Positions 51,600 to 60,809 of a DNA stretch of 64,000 nucleotides are shown here, piece after piece. The position numbers were made by a program, and so were the translations under genes. Under the pieces are notes generated by a model that was not told the origin of the DNA, ran no database searches, and saw only the letters and a program-made list of their open reading frames with translations. The DNA is from Silvibacterium acidisoli (lineage in GTDB: Bacteria > Acidobacteriota > Terriglobia > Terriglobales > Acidobacteriaceae): positions 1,054,001-1,118,000 of the forward strand of contig CP085323.1 in the NCBI GenBank assembly GCA_022870745.1, written 5' to 3'. Positions within the stretch are counted from its first letter, which is position 1. Each line of letters starts with the position of its first letter.

Positions 51600-52658
51600 A
51601 TGTCGACCATCGTAGAGGTGGCAAAGCGCGCGGACGTCTCCATCGCCACGGTCTCGAATGTAATCCGGGGAACAAAAAAGGTTAGTGCGGAGTTGCGTCA
51701 GCGCGTGGAAGCCGCGATCCGCGAGCTCGATTACTACCCCAACGAAATTGCGCGCAGCCTTAAGGTCAAGCAGACACGCATGCTCGGCATGGTGTTGCCG
51801 GACATCACCAATCCCTTCTTTCCCGAGATCATCCGTGGAGCCGAAGACAGCGCGTTCGAACGCGGATACTTCCTCGTCACCGCCAACACCGATGAGCAGA
51901 TCGGACGCGAAAAGCGAATCGTCGCAGCACTGCGCTCCTATCGAGTGGACGGTATCCTGCTTGCTTCCGCTCCGGGTAACGACACAACGCACATCCGCAA
52001 CACCATTGCCTCTGGACTTGCAGTCGTATGCCTCGACCGTCCCGTCGCAGGAGTCGAAGCCGATGCCGTGCTGCTCGACAATGTGCGTGGCGGACGCGAG
52101 TGCGTGCGCCACCTGATACAGGCGGGCCATCGGCGCATCGCCGTCATCACCGGGCAGATGAATTCCGAGATCGCGCGTGAACGACTCAAGGGATACGAAG
52201 ACGCATTGCATGAGGGCGGCATCCCCATCGATCCGTCGCTGATCCTTGAAGGCGACTTCAAGGATGAATCTGGATACCGGCTGGCGAAGCAGTCGTTGAG
52301 CAGGCAGTCCAGGCCAACTGCATTTTTCGTCTGCAACGGTGTGATGACACTAGGAGCGCTCAAAGCCTTCGAAGAGCTGGGCGTGCGATGCCCGGACGAT
52401 GTTGCACTCGCTACATTCGACGACCTCACCGCCGACCGGCACTTCCATCCTCACCTGACCGCAGTGGTGCAGCCAAGCTACGAGATGGGAGCACGCGCGG
52501 CGAATGTTCTGATGGATCGTATTGAGGGCAAGGTCACCGGCGCGCCCGTCGCCGTGCGTATCGTGCCCACCCTGGTCATTCGCGAGTCAACCCGCTCGCA
52601 GTCGGACGCGACTGCCAGCCAGGCCGGAAATCTTCGTCGCGGCACTTTTGCCAGCTGA
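51600..52658 (+). CDS. LacI-family transcriptional regulator
   Basis: A 352-residue repressor. ATG at 51600 after GAGGG. N-terminal HTH TIVEVAKRADVSIATVSNVIRGTKKVSAELRQRV and hinge YYPNEIARSLKVKQTRMLGMVLPD; a periplasmic-binding-protein-like sensor domain from about 60 to 335 (FPEIIRGAEDSAFERGY, CLDRPV, LIQAGHRRIAVITG, ATFDDLTADRHFHPHLTAVVQP). It is convergent with, and 4 nt from, the end of the glycosidase operon, and is the natural candidate to regulate that sugar locus, with the free sugar or its phosphate as inducer (inference). Confidence 0.9.
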   Translation: MSTIVEVAKRADVSIATVSNVIRGTKKVSAELRQRVEAAIRELDYYPNEIARSLKVKQTRMLGMVLPDITNPFFPEIIRGAEDSAFERGYFLVTANTDEQIGREKRIVAALRSYRVDGILLASAPGNDTTHIRNTIASGLAVVCLDRPVAGVEADAVLLDNVRGGRECVRHLIQAGHRRIAVITGQMNSEIARERLKGYEDALHEGGIPIDPSLILEGDFKDESGYRLAKQSLSRQSRPTAFFVCNGVMTLGALKAFEELGVRCPDDVALATFDDLTADRHFHPHLTAVVQPSYEMGARAANVLMDRIEGKVTGAPVAVRIVPTLVIRESTRSQSDATASQAGNLRRGTFAS

Positions 52659-52662
52659 GCTG

Positions 52663-55026
52663 CTACACCGTAACGACGTAACCTTCCTGCGCGAGTACCG
52701 CACCCATCACGGTTGCGGCAGGATTTCCATTCACAGAAATTCTGTACTTTGCATGGGGATCGACGCCGGCAAAGCGAATCCTGATCGAACGTTGCGCGGG
52801 AAAAGTCTCGACTTCGAAAGCGATGGCGGTCTTATCGATGCGCAGGTTGTGCAGCGAACAGGCATTGAAGCCGACCGCAGCCTGATTCGCAAGATCGACA
52901 AAGGCATCTCCAAGCGTCGGCATCATCATCTCGATCGACGTCATGCCACTGCCCGCACCCCAGTGAAAGCCCGTTAACGCACCGGACTCATCCTCGAAGC
53001 CGACATGCGCCCAGTTCTCCCACGGAGCTACGGCGAAGGTCGAACGAGCGGCCGCGACACTGCGCTCCAGATATTCGCTGTTTCCGGTCGCCTTGTAGTA
53101 GTCCCACAAAAGTGTCGCCGCGTAGGCTTCGCGTGCGTCACTCCACTCTGCGTCAGTATTCTGCGTCGTGAAGCCACCAACAACTTTAGGCCGCAGGGCA
53201 GGATTGTTCCAGACCTGCTGTGTGAGTAAGAGGTAGTCGAGTACGCGCTTGCCGGTTTCGAAATACTGCGGCTTCTTATTGGCTTCAAAAAGCTCCAGAT
53301 AAGCCTGCGCCGCAAGAATCTGCGAAAGATTATTCTGCGGATATTGGGCTGTCCAGCGGTCGTAAAAAGAAAACGGCTTGCGCGCGCACGAGAGATAGGT
53401 CTCAAAGTCGAACCAGCGCTGCCGCGGCAACACATCGTGCGTGATGAAATCCATCGCCTTTTGCGCCGAGTCGAGATACTTCTGGTCTCCGGTTGCCTTA
53501 TACAGCGCTACAAGAAACAGCGCTGAACCCGCGGTCTCTGCATTGAACTCGCCGAACTCGGTTCTGGCCTGCAGCTGGCTGTTGTACCACGAAGGAATTA
53601 CGCCGTCGGGAAGCTGATGCTTGATCAGGAAGTCTCCGTATGGGCGAACGAAGTCGAGGATTTCCTTATTCCGTTCGGGCTGCAGGTCTCGCCCCCATAG
53701 CAGCATCCAGTAAGCGGTCCACGACATATCCAGCGCGTGATAGTCATCGCCGAATCCCGCCCATGAATCTGACCGCAACCAGCGTTGATCATTCACCAGG
53801 TAGATTGTCGAGAAGGCACCATCCTGCCGTGGGCTGGAGAGCGCGAGGTTCAAAATCGTTTCAGCCTTTGCCTGAATCTCTTTATTGTTCGTTCGCCTGC
53901 CGTAGATGTACCAGCCATAAGCGCTTCGAAGCGTCTCGAACCACGTGTTGAACCATGCATCAGGCGCGCGTTTCGTCCAGATGCCAGAAGGATTGCGATC
54001 GCTGGCGAGGGTGCCACATTGGCGGTTTCCGCATGGGAAGCTGTGATACACATCATCGGCATATCGACCCCACGTATCGGTTGCCCAGTCATCGAACGTC
54101 ACCAGCTCCGGCCTCAGCACATTCTGTTGAAGGTCATTCGAGGTCATCAGCTCCTGATGTCCTTCCTCTGCCCACAGTCGCCGCACAACGCGACGGTAGC
54201 CGGATTTGTAAGGCTGCTCCGAGGCGACGATCGAATACTCATACTGCACGGTCCCGATTGGATACCCGGCTTTGTTCTGGCCCTTCACGATCCGCGGAAA
54301 GCCCTCTGAATATCGTGAAAAGTAACTGTGTCCATAAGGCTGTGTTGAAAAAGCGCCAAAGGAAAGCCACGGGCGGGCTGTGGAAGTCACATCTAGATCG
54401 AGCGCGAGAGGATCGTTGTGGCGATCGTTCACTGTCGGCATGAGTGCGGCAAAAACGCTTCCCTGCTGCATCATGATCACCGGCGACTTAAATGCCCAGT
54501 TCGCGATCACGTCCGATGGATTGCTCTTGATGTCCTGGCTCCAGACAAAATCGAGCGGCCCTGCCGGATCATTTGCATCCCGCCGAGCGGGCATAAAGTC
54601 GAAGCGATCCTCAACAGCGCGCACATCGATGCCAGGGTTGGCGTTGAATGTCGTCACAACATGAATGACATCCGCATCCTTTGTCGATAGCATCCGCTGT
54701 TCGAATATGCCTACGTCACAGTTTCCTTTGACAAGAATCCCATGAGGGATCTGCGTTGCAGTCTCGACACGGCAGGCGTGAGTGAAATCGGGAATACCAG
54801 CAGCGACCACGGACGTTGCAGCGTAGGCCGAGGAAAGAGCAGGCACCCACTGGCCCTGACTTTTTATGAAGATCTGTTCCGCTGCGGAACTGCCCGGATT
54901 GACCTGCAGTTGAATCTGTCCGCTCGGAGATTCGAGCGTTGCCCCACTCGCATGAGAAATGAGGCAGAACGCGGCGGCCACCAGCGCCGCAAGACGAAGC
55001 GAGCAGTCCGCGTTGTGCCTCATCAT
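52663..55026 (-). CDS. Putative secreted (alpha/alpha)6-barrel glycoside hydrolase
   Basis: A 787-residue protein with a signal peptide (LAALVAAAFCLISHASGA-TL, about residue 29). N-terminal 260 residues are a beta-sandwich; residues about 300-690 are helix-hairpin repeats of six-hairpin glycosidases (WFNTWFETLRSAYGWYIYGRR; FNAETAGSALFLVALYKATGDQKYLDSAQ; REAYAATLLWDYYKATGN). The C-terminal 90 residues are a beta domain. Candidate acids: the DDYHALD and EFGEFNAE segments. I cannot assign a CAZy family. It starts 2 nt after the GH172 stop, so the two are coexpressed and probably attack the same glycan. Confidence 0.68.
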   Translation of the reverse strand: MMRHNADCSLRLAALVAAAFCLISHASGATLESPSGQIQLQVNPGSSAAEQIFIKSQGQWVPALSSAYAATSVVAAGIPDFTHACRVETATQIPHGILVKGNCDVGIFEQRMLSTKDADVIHVVTTFNANPGIDVRAVEDRFDFMPARRDANDPAGPLDFVWSQDIKSNPSDVIANWAFKSPVIMMQQGSVFAALMPTVNDRHNDPLALDLDVTSTARPWLSFGAFSTQPYGHSYFSRYSEGFPRIVKGQNKAGYPIGTVQYEYSIVASEQPYKSGYRRVVRRLWAEEGHQELMTSNDLQQNVLRPELVTFDDWATDTWGRYADDVYHSFPCGNRQCGTLASDRNPSGIWTKRAPDAWFNTWFETLRSAYGWYIYGRRTNNKEIQAKAETILNLALSSPRQDGAFSTIYLVNDQRWLRSDSWAGFGDDYHALDMSWTAYWMLLWGRDLQPERNKEILDFVRPYGDFLIKHQLPDGVIPSWYNSQLQARTEFGEFNAETAGSALFLVALYKATGDQKYLDSAQKAMDFITHDVLPRQRWFDFETYLSCARKPFSFYDRWTAQYPQNNLSQILAAQAYLELFEANKKPQYFETGKRVLDYLLLTQQVWNNPALRPKVVGGFTTQNTDAEWSDAREAYAATLLWDYYKATGNSEYLERSVAAARSTFAVAPWENWAHVGFEDESGALTGFHWGAGSGMTSIEMMMPTLGDAFVDLANQAAVGFNACSLHNLRIDKTAIAFEVETFPAQRSIRIRFAGVDPHAKYRISVNGNPAATVMGAVLAQEGYVVTV

Positions 55027-55028
55027 GA

Positions 55029-56177
55029 TTAATTCGCCGCCGGAGCAGGAGGCAGAGGTCCAGGGTTGCTCCCGGGGCCACCAACAGGCTGCAACTCCGG
55101 AATCCGCTGATCGACCGGAGGAAGCGGCGGGAAGGCCTCATGCGGCTCGGCCTGGTACCAATACGCGACAGAGTAGAAGTTATCCGAGCGGCCATTCGCC
55201 GTTCCGTGTTCGATGGTGGCCTTAAAGGATTTCGAGAACGGAATCGGCTGATCCAGATGGAAGCGGTAGACACTCGAGCGGCTGCCTGCCTTTTCATCAC
55301 CGACGACCGGCGCGCCGTAGAGCCGGTACGAGAAAGGATGGCCGCCAAAGTCCCATGCTCCAAGGAAGTAGTCTTCAGTGCCGGTGCCTACGATCGATGG
55401 CTTGTCTTCCCCATCGATGAAGAACATATCGTCGCCTTCGCCCCACCAGTAATCCTGGTTTTGGACAACAGACATGGTGACACCCGCGAACTGGCCATGT
55501 CCCTTGGCTTCCATCCAGACGTAGTTATCTTTGCCGTCGAGGTTGGGCTTGTTATTGAAGCTTGGAGTGCCGTTGTTTTCAAAATCCGTTGTCCAGCCGC
55601 GATTCGGCTGTGCCTGGCGGTACTGTGCGTGGAAGTAAAGCGTGCCCGACGGCAGCGAGTGGGAATAGGTGCGGTAATCGACGTTGTAATAGAGCGAGAA
55701 GATCGGCGTCTTGCCCTCATTTGTAACCGTGATCTTTGCGTGATGTGCATACGGCATGGGGAAGAAAGAGTTCATCCCTTTATCGCTGCCGACAGAAAGC
55801 AGTTCCGACTCCCAGTTGTAATACTCGCCGAGGCCAAGGCCGAAGAAGTCTCCGATAGGCGCCTCAACACTGGGGCTGGTCTCGCCATCCCAGTAGATGC
55901 GCAGGACGATGCGCTTGAGGTGAAAAGGCTCGTTATCCGCAATCGTGAACCAGATATGAGAGATCGTGCCGGGACCATCGGTATCGAGCACGGTGTAAGT
56001 CTCTCCCGGGGCCACTCTGCGCGCATCCGCATTGGCACCCAGCGGATCGGTGCTCGACGCTCGGTGTGGCGTATAGGTCTGTTGCTTCGTAAGATCCGGT
56101 TCCCAGTCATGAGACTGCGCGACGGCCATCATAGGCCCTCCCGCCAATAGAACAACGAGTGCGATGAGTCGCTTCAT
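55029..56177 (-). CDS. GH172 (DUF2961) glycoside hydrolase
   Basis: A 382-residue secreted enzyme; ATG at 56177 after GGAGG, signal peptide MKRLIALVVLLAGGPMMAVAQ. The DUF2961 core has DTDGPGTISHIWFT, RIYWDGETSPSVEAPIGDFFG, SFFPMPYAHHAKITV, VGTGTEDYFLGAWDFGG and YRFHLDQPIPFSKSF. Characterised GH172 members cleave fructose-anhydride or alpha-D-arabinofuranosides, and some act on mycobacterial D-arabinan (family knowledge, recalled). Glu in the APIGDFFG/TGTEDYF segments are candidate catalytic residues. It sits in an operon with a sugar porter and a fucose/arabinose isomerase-like protein, which supports a D-arabinose- or fucose-related substrate. Confidence 0.85.
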   Translation of the reverse strand: MKRLIALVVLLAGGPMMAVAQSHDWEPDLTKQQTYTPHRASSTDPLGANADARRVAPGETYTVLDTDGPGTISHIWFTIADNEPFHLKRIVLRIYWDGETSPSVEAPIGDFFGLGLGEYYNWESELLSVGSDKGMNSFFPMPYAHHAKITVTNEGKTPIFSLYYNVDYRTYSHSLPSGTLYFHAQYRQAQPNRGWTTDFENNGTPSFNNKPNLDGKDNYVWMEAKGHGQFAGVTMSVVQNQDYWWGEGDDMFFIDGEDKPSIVGTGTEDYFLGAWDFGGHPFSYRLYGAPVVGDEKAGSRSSVYRFHLDQPIPFSKSFKATIEHGTANGRSDNFYSVAYWYQAEPHEAFPPLPPVDQRIPELQPVGGPGSNPGPLPPAPAAN

Positions 56178-56202
56178 AAAGCGTCCTCCGTTCATCGATG
56201 AA

Positions 56203-57531
56203 TTAGTGAATGCCAAGGCGATGCTGCATCTGTTCAAGCGAGACCCCGGATGTTTCCGGGTAGTAGAACCACACGAGGAAAAAGTCGAACACCATCATCG
56301 CAGCGAAAAAGAAAAACGGTGAAGACCCCGATGAATTCGCCATGACTGGAAATACCAGCGAGATGATTGCATTCGTGACCCAGTGCGCGGAGCTGCCCAG
56401 GCTTTGTCCCTTGGCGCGCACCCGATTCGGAAAGACCTCGCTGATGTAAACCCACACGACCGCGCCCTGCGAAACCGCAAACAGAGCAATGTAGATCATC
56501 AGCAGGTAAATCAGCCACGCCATATGCGCGTGCGTGTAAAAGATCGCCGCTATCACTGTGAGACATACCGCGAGGCCGGCCGTACCGAAAAGCAGAAGCT
56601 TCTTGCGTCCGAAATGATCGATCACTGTCATGGCAAGCAGGGTAGCGACAAGGTTCATAGCGCCGACAGCGACCGCCTGCAGGCTTCCGGACATCTTGCT
56701 CGCGCCGGCAAGCGCAAAGATATCGTTGAGGTAATAAAGAATCGCGTTGATTCCTGAAAGCTGGCAGAACAGGCCCACCGTGAGCGCGAGGATCACCGGT
56801 TTGCGATACTGCCGGGAAAAAAGAGGATCGGAAGCACCGGACTTTTCGAGGTGGACTGAAGCAATAATTTCATCAAGTTCTTCCTTCGAGTTCTCGACGC
56901 CCGTCACCTGCAATACTCGGAGAGCTTCATCGACGCGAGACTGCGTGACCAGCCAGCGCGGGCTGCGGGGAATGAAGAACAGCGCAATCAGAAAGAAAAC
57001 AGCAGGGACGCCGGAGATGCCCAGCTCCCAACGCCACTCGTTCGCTCCGAAATGAAGATTGCCGATGATAGCGTTCGACATATATGCAAGCAGAATGCCG
57101 ATCACTACGTTCGTCTGGAAAGAGCCAACCAGACGGCCGCGCCACTTCGGCGGCGCTATTTCGGCAATGTACATGGGGCCAAGCACAGACGAGCCGCCAA
57201 TACCGAGGCCACCGATGAACCGGAAAACGATCAACGAGCTCCAGTTCCATGCAAAGGCGCATCCGAGCGCCGAAAGGATGTAAAAGAACGCCATAACCCG
57301 CAACGTGTCACGGCGGCCAAAGCGCTGGCCGGGAACACCCGCGCCGATCGATGCGACTACCGTTCCAGCCAGGGCGCTGAATACCGTTACGCCGAGCATG
57401 AACGGAGAGAGATGGTATGCGTTTGTCAGGCCCTGGGTCGCGCCCGAGATAACCGCCGTATCAAAACCAAAGAGAAGTCCGCCAAGTGCGCCTACAATTG
57501 TTCCCTTTACAACATGCGAGTTTATGCTCAT
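56203..57531 (-). CDS. MFS sugar porter (SP family)
   Basis: A 442-residue 12-TM transporter; ATG at 57531 after AGGAAG (a longer frame to 57588 has no site). SP-family motifs: GGLLFGFDTAVISGA (TM1), GQRFGRRDTLR (loop 2-3), RFIGGLGIGGSSVLGPMYIAEIAPPKWRGRLVG (TM4-5), VWVYISEVFPNRVRAKGQSLGS (TM10-11) and the C-terminal YYPETSGVSLEQM. It is likely a proton-driven monosaccharide importer that takes sugar released by the two glycosidases downstream. 25 nt separate it from the GH172 gene. Substrate inferred only from neighbours. Confidence 0.9.
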   Translation of the reverse strand: MSINSHVVKGTIVGALGGLLFGFDTAVISGATQGLTNAYHLSPFMLGVTVFSALAGTVVASIGAGVPGQRFGRRDTLRVMAFFYILSALGCAFAWNWSSLIVFRFIGGLGIGGSSVLGPMYIAEIAPPKWRGRLVGSFQTNVVIGILLAYMSNAIIGNLHFGANEWRWELGISGVPAVFFLIALFFIPRSPRWLVTQSRVDEALRVLQVTGVENSKEELDEIIASVHLEKSGASDPLFSRQYRKPVILALTVGLFCQLSGINAILYYLNDIFALAGASKMSGSLQAVAVGAMNLVATLLAMTVIDHFGRKKLLLFGTAGLAVCLTVIAAIFYTHAHMAWLIYLLMIYIALFAVSQGAVVWVYISEVFPNRVRAKGQSLGSSAHWVTNAIISLVFPVMANSSGSSPFFFFAAMMVFDFFLVWFYYPETSGVSLEQMQHRLGIH

Positions 57532-57679
57532 TGACTTCCTGTCAGCATTGCGCCCGGACGATCTATGCGGGCCGATTTCGAGATCCACCAGGGTGTGAGC
57601 AGCCTGCCTTCTGAGCTGCCCGGAACAGAGCGATGAAGCAGCGCGGTTCGAGGATTCCTCATCACCGCGCCCGCATTCC

Positions 57680-59308
57680 TCACAAGCTCACATCACCGCA
57701 CAGGTGAACGTCAACACCTAACGCATGAAACATGGCAGCTTTTGTCGCAAGGGCATTCGTTGCAGCATCATCATCAGGGACATAGGCGATATTGACGTGG
57801 TTGGCCCGATGACGCGCCATCAGCATGTCCCGGGAGATGCCGTCGAAGACCGCGCTCACCATCGGCCACTGGGTGGTCGTATGCTCCCAGCGGCGCTTCG
57901 TTTCTTCAGCCGGCAGATCCACGACCGATCCGAGTCCCATGTCAACGTGCAGCCGGCCGGCTTCTACAAAGACGCGGCTCCAGACGATCCTGCCCGCCCG
58001 GCCGATACCTTTCAGCGTGCCGCCTCCTAGCGGAAAGTACATCGGCGGCTGGCGATCACTGGAAGATCCTTTGTATCCACCGGCGAAGTGGCTGGCCGGA
58101 GCCGCGCCGGAAATCTGGAGAACCCAGACGAATCCGTCTACGCCGTTTCCGCTGAAATCCTCGCCCCAGCGAACGTCATGTAATGTCGTCGCGGGATCGA
58201 GTCCCAGAGCCTTCCAGCAGCGATTCGTCACCAGGGCGTCGACACCCGCGCATTCATCCACCTCGTTGAAGTGAGGCAATGGACCACCCGGGTACAACTC
58301 TTCACCTTCTTCCGAGTGGGCCGGCGGACGCTCGGTGTTATTCAGCAGGCCCTCGACAAGATCGGAAGCCGGCACCATGTCCTTCAGGCCCTGCTGGTAC
58401 TGAATTCCAATGGCGTCGCAGCGGAAATCATGAGCGATGCGCAGCGCGGCAATATACATCCTGCACTGCTCTAAAACCTGCTCATCCGTAAGTTCCGTCT
58501 TCGGATCCTTGCCTGTATGAAACTTCACACCGCTCTTATCCAGCCATTCACGAACAGCCCTTGCTTCGTCATCCTTTACCGTCCGCATGCGCGCCACCAG
58601 AGCAGACTGGCTGAGCCGCTCCTTGAAGATGCCAAGCGGATTCAACAGCTCGTCGTCGATGATGGCGTTGTACATGCCCATGCAGCCTTCATCGAAGATT
58701 CCGAAGATGGCTTTCTTCTTTTTCAGCGCCGCCGCGAGATCTTCGCCGGTCTTTTTCGCAGATGACGGAAGCTTGCCGGGGTCGAGTGCTCGGACATGGC
58801 TAAGATCGTGCGTCACCTTTCCGGTCTCGATCCATTCGCGCAAGCGGCTGAGAAAATACTCGTCGTCGAAGTCTTTGCTCCAAAGCGAGTCGAACTTTAC
58901 GCTCGCTTTTACCAGCGATCCGTTCAGGTTAAGCAGGCCGACGAGGCCGGGCCACTGGCCTGACCAGTTTGCAATCGTAATGATCGGACCAAGGTGACTG
59001 CGCATTCCCGGCAATACATGGTGCGAGTACTGCCATGCAGCAGTTGCGAAAACAAGATTCGCGTGAGGATCAATGCCCTCGAAGATATCCATGCCCATCC
59101 GCTGACTGGAGATAAAGCCGTGCCCCTTGGCCTTGTCGATCGGGAAAGCGCGGCGTACCTTTACACCTTCCTTCTCGAAGCATTCGGTCAGGCGCTTCTC
59201 CAGATCCCGTTGCGCCGGCCAGCAGACCTCATTGGCAGACTGCCTCAGGTCTCCGCTCGTGATCAGCACAACCTCGTTCATTCGCTTGCTCTCAGCCGAT
59301 GCGGCCAT
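57680..59308 (-). CDS. L-fucose/D-arabinose isomerase-like protein
   Basis: A 542-residue cytosolic protein; ATG at 59308 after GGGAAGGGATG. The N-terminal EVCWPAQRDLEKRLTECFEKEG, GQWPGLVGLLNL, FGIFDEGCMGMYNAI and the C-terminal FAGGYKGSSSDRQPPMYFPLGGGTLKGIGRAGRIVWSR fit the FucIase superfamily, Mn-dependent aldose-ketose isomerases. E. coli-type FucI also accepts D-arabinose. I cannot verify the metal-binding Glu/Asp/His triad by eye, so substrate and even activity are open. 148 nt upstream of the sugar porter; cotranscription is probable. It would convert the imported aldose to ketose. Confidence 0.72.
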   Translation of the reverse strand: MAASAESKRMNEVVLITSGDLRQSANEVCWPAQRDLEKRLTECFEKEGVKVRRAFPIDKAKGHGFISSQRMGMDIFEGIDPHANLVFATAAWQYSHHVLPGMRSHLGPIITIANWSGQWPGLVGLLNLNGSLVKASVKFDSLWSKDFDDEYFLSRLREWIETGKVTHDLSHVRALDPGKLPSSAKKTGEDLAAALKKKKAIFGIFDEGCMGMYNAIIDDELLNPLGIFKERLSQSALVARMRTVKDDEARAVREWLDKSGVKFHTGKDPKTELTDEQVLEQCRMYIAALRIAHDFRCDAIGIQYQQGLKDMVPASDLVEGLLNNTERPPAHSEEGEELYPGGPLPHFNEVDECAGVDALVTNRCWKALGLDPATTLHDVRWGEDFSGNGVDGFVWVLQISGAAPASHFAGGYKGSSSDRQPPMYFPLGGGTLKGIGRAGRIVWSRVFVEAGRLHVDMGLGSVVDLPAEETKRRWEHTTTQWPMVSAVFDGISRDMLMARHRANHVNIAYVPDDDAATNALATKAAMFHALGVDVHLCGDVSL

Positions 59309-59371
59309 TTCTCATCCCTTCCCGTCGCTCATAAGTTGTTGGTCGTTTGAGTGAAAGATCTTCGATCTTCA

Positions 59372-60802
59372 TCAGTTGATTGTTTCCGCCTGCTCGTTGT
59401 CCTTTGCGAACATCGCGACGGCCCGGCGTGCGCGCTCGCGTTCCTTCACGTCCGTTGACGTGCGCTTATAAGCGCTGATAGCTTCCTGCATTTTCACCGT
59501 CTCGCCATCTGCTCGATAGGCTGCGGCCAGCAGGTACCAGCCCGCAGAATCCTCGGGCATCGCCGCGGTATAGTGGCCCAGCACAGCAATGGCATCTTTG
59601 AAGTTCCTCTGATTCACATCCACTTTTCCCATCAGCCGGTATGCTTCGATGGGCGGCCTGTCAAGATGCAGCGCTCTCTGCAGCATCTCTCCTGCTTCGT
59701 CATAGTTTCCCTGCAGTGTGAGCACGCGCCCGACTGCTTCGCATGCCGCAGAAGAGTTTGGCTGGAGCGCCAACTCTGCTTTGAATTCCCTCAGAGCTTC
59801 GTCTGGCTGGCTCAGGCGCAGATAGTTGTTTGCTATTGCCGCATGCAGATTGGGAAGGTCGGGTTTGAGGGCCAGCGCGGCGCGATACTCTTTGATGGCT
59901 TCCTCTGAACGCTGCTGGGCCGAGAGTGAATCTCCCATCACCTGATGCGCGCGGTACGAGTCCGGAGCCAACTCCCCGATCCTGCTGAATGCCTCTTCCG
60001 CATGTTTCTCGCTCTCGTGAGCCTGGCGGTAAAGACCGTCTTCAAGCGAGCGCTGGCTTTCGGAAATTTCCCGCGCGGGAGCCGGCGGAACCTTTCCGCC
60101 CATCTGCATGACCGCCTCATGAAGCTCGGCAATATCTGGACGCCGTTCCAACGCGCCCTCGAACATGGCGTTTGCCTTGTCGCGATCACCCCTTAACAGA
60201 TACTGCTCGCCAGCAAGCTGCCACGCGCGTCCACCATCCCCCGCCACAGCGAAAAGTTTTCCCGTCGCAGCTTCTCCAATCTTCATGTAGCTCTGCCCGG
60301 CCCCGTACCATGCATCGATATTCTCCGGCTGCAGCTTGCTCGCGGCTTCGAACTCGGCCAGCGCAGCTTCGTCGCGAGACTGCGCCGAATAGGCGTAGCC
60401 AAGCCAGAGGTGCGCAGTTACATCGGAATCGTTCAAATGAACAGCACGCTCCAGCTCTCGCGCAGCCTTGTCCGGCTGCGAGAGCTGAAAGAGTGCCAGC
60501 CCTGAAAACAGGTGTGGCACAAACAGATTCGGATTGCCTGCAAGAGCTTTCTGCATGACGGTAAGAGTACGAGCCTTGTCCCCGGCAAAATACAGAGCCA
60601 CACCAAGATTGCTTTCCATCTCGGCATTGCCCGGAAGCATCTTTACTACAGTTTCGTATTCGTGGACGGCAGCGGAAAAATCATTTTGCGCCTCTGCCTG
60701 CTGTGCAGCATGCGCGTGGGCCGCAGCCTGCTCCTGTATCGATTGCGACCAGAGGCGCGGAATCGTGATGACGAGCAACGTCGATATCAGGATCCCGCGC
60801 AT
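59372..60802 (-). CDS. Secreted TPR-repeat protein paired with the TonB-dependent receptor
   Basis: A 476-residue protein with a signal peptide (MRGILISTLLVITIPRLWSQ) and ten or more TPR motifs, for example SNLGVALYFAGDKARTLTVMQKAL and HAAIANNYLRLSQPDEALREFKAELAL. It begins 7 nt after the receptor stop, so it is translationally close. In Acidobacteriota, TPR proteins commonly follow large Oar-like receptors (recalled pattern). Probable role: periplasmic partner of the receptor or of a degradation complex. Confidence 0.85.
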   Translation of the reverse strand: MRGILISTLLVITIPRLWSQSIQEQAAAHAHAAQQAEAQNDFSAAVHEYETVVKMLPGNAEMESNLGVALYFAGDKARTLTVMQKALAGNPNLFVPHLFSGLALFQLSQPDKAARELERAVHLNDSDVTAHLWLGYAYSAQSRDEAALAEFEAASKLQPENIDAWYGAGQSYMKIGEAATGKLFAVAGDGGRAWQLAGEQYLLRGDRDKANAMFEGALERRPDIAELHEAVMQMGGKVPPAPAREISESQRSLEDGLYRQAHESEKHAEEAFSRIGELAPDSYRAHQVMGDSLSAQQRSEEAIKEYRAALALKPDLPNLHAAIANNYLRLSQPDEALREFKAELALQPNSSAACEAVGRVLTLQGNYDEAGEMLQRALHLDRPPIEAYRLMGKVDVNQRNFKDAIAVLGHYTAAMPEDSAGWYLLAAAYRADGETVKMQEAISAYKRTSTDVKERERARRAVAMFAKDNEQAETIN

Positions 60803-60809
60803 AACTCCG

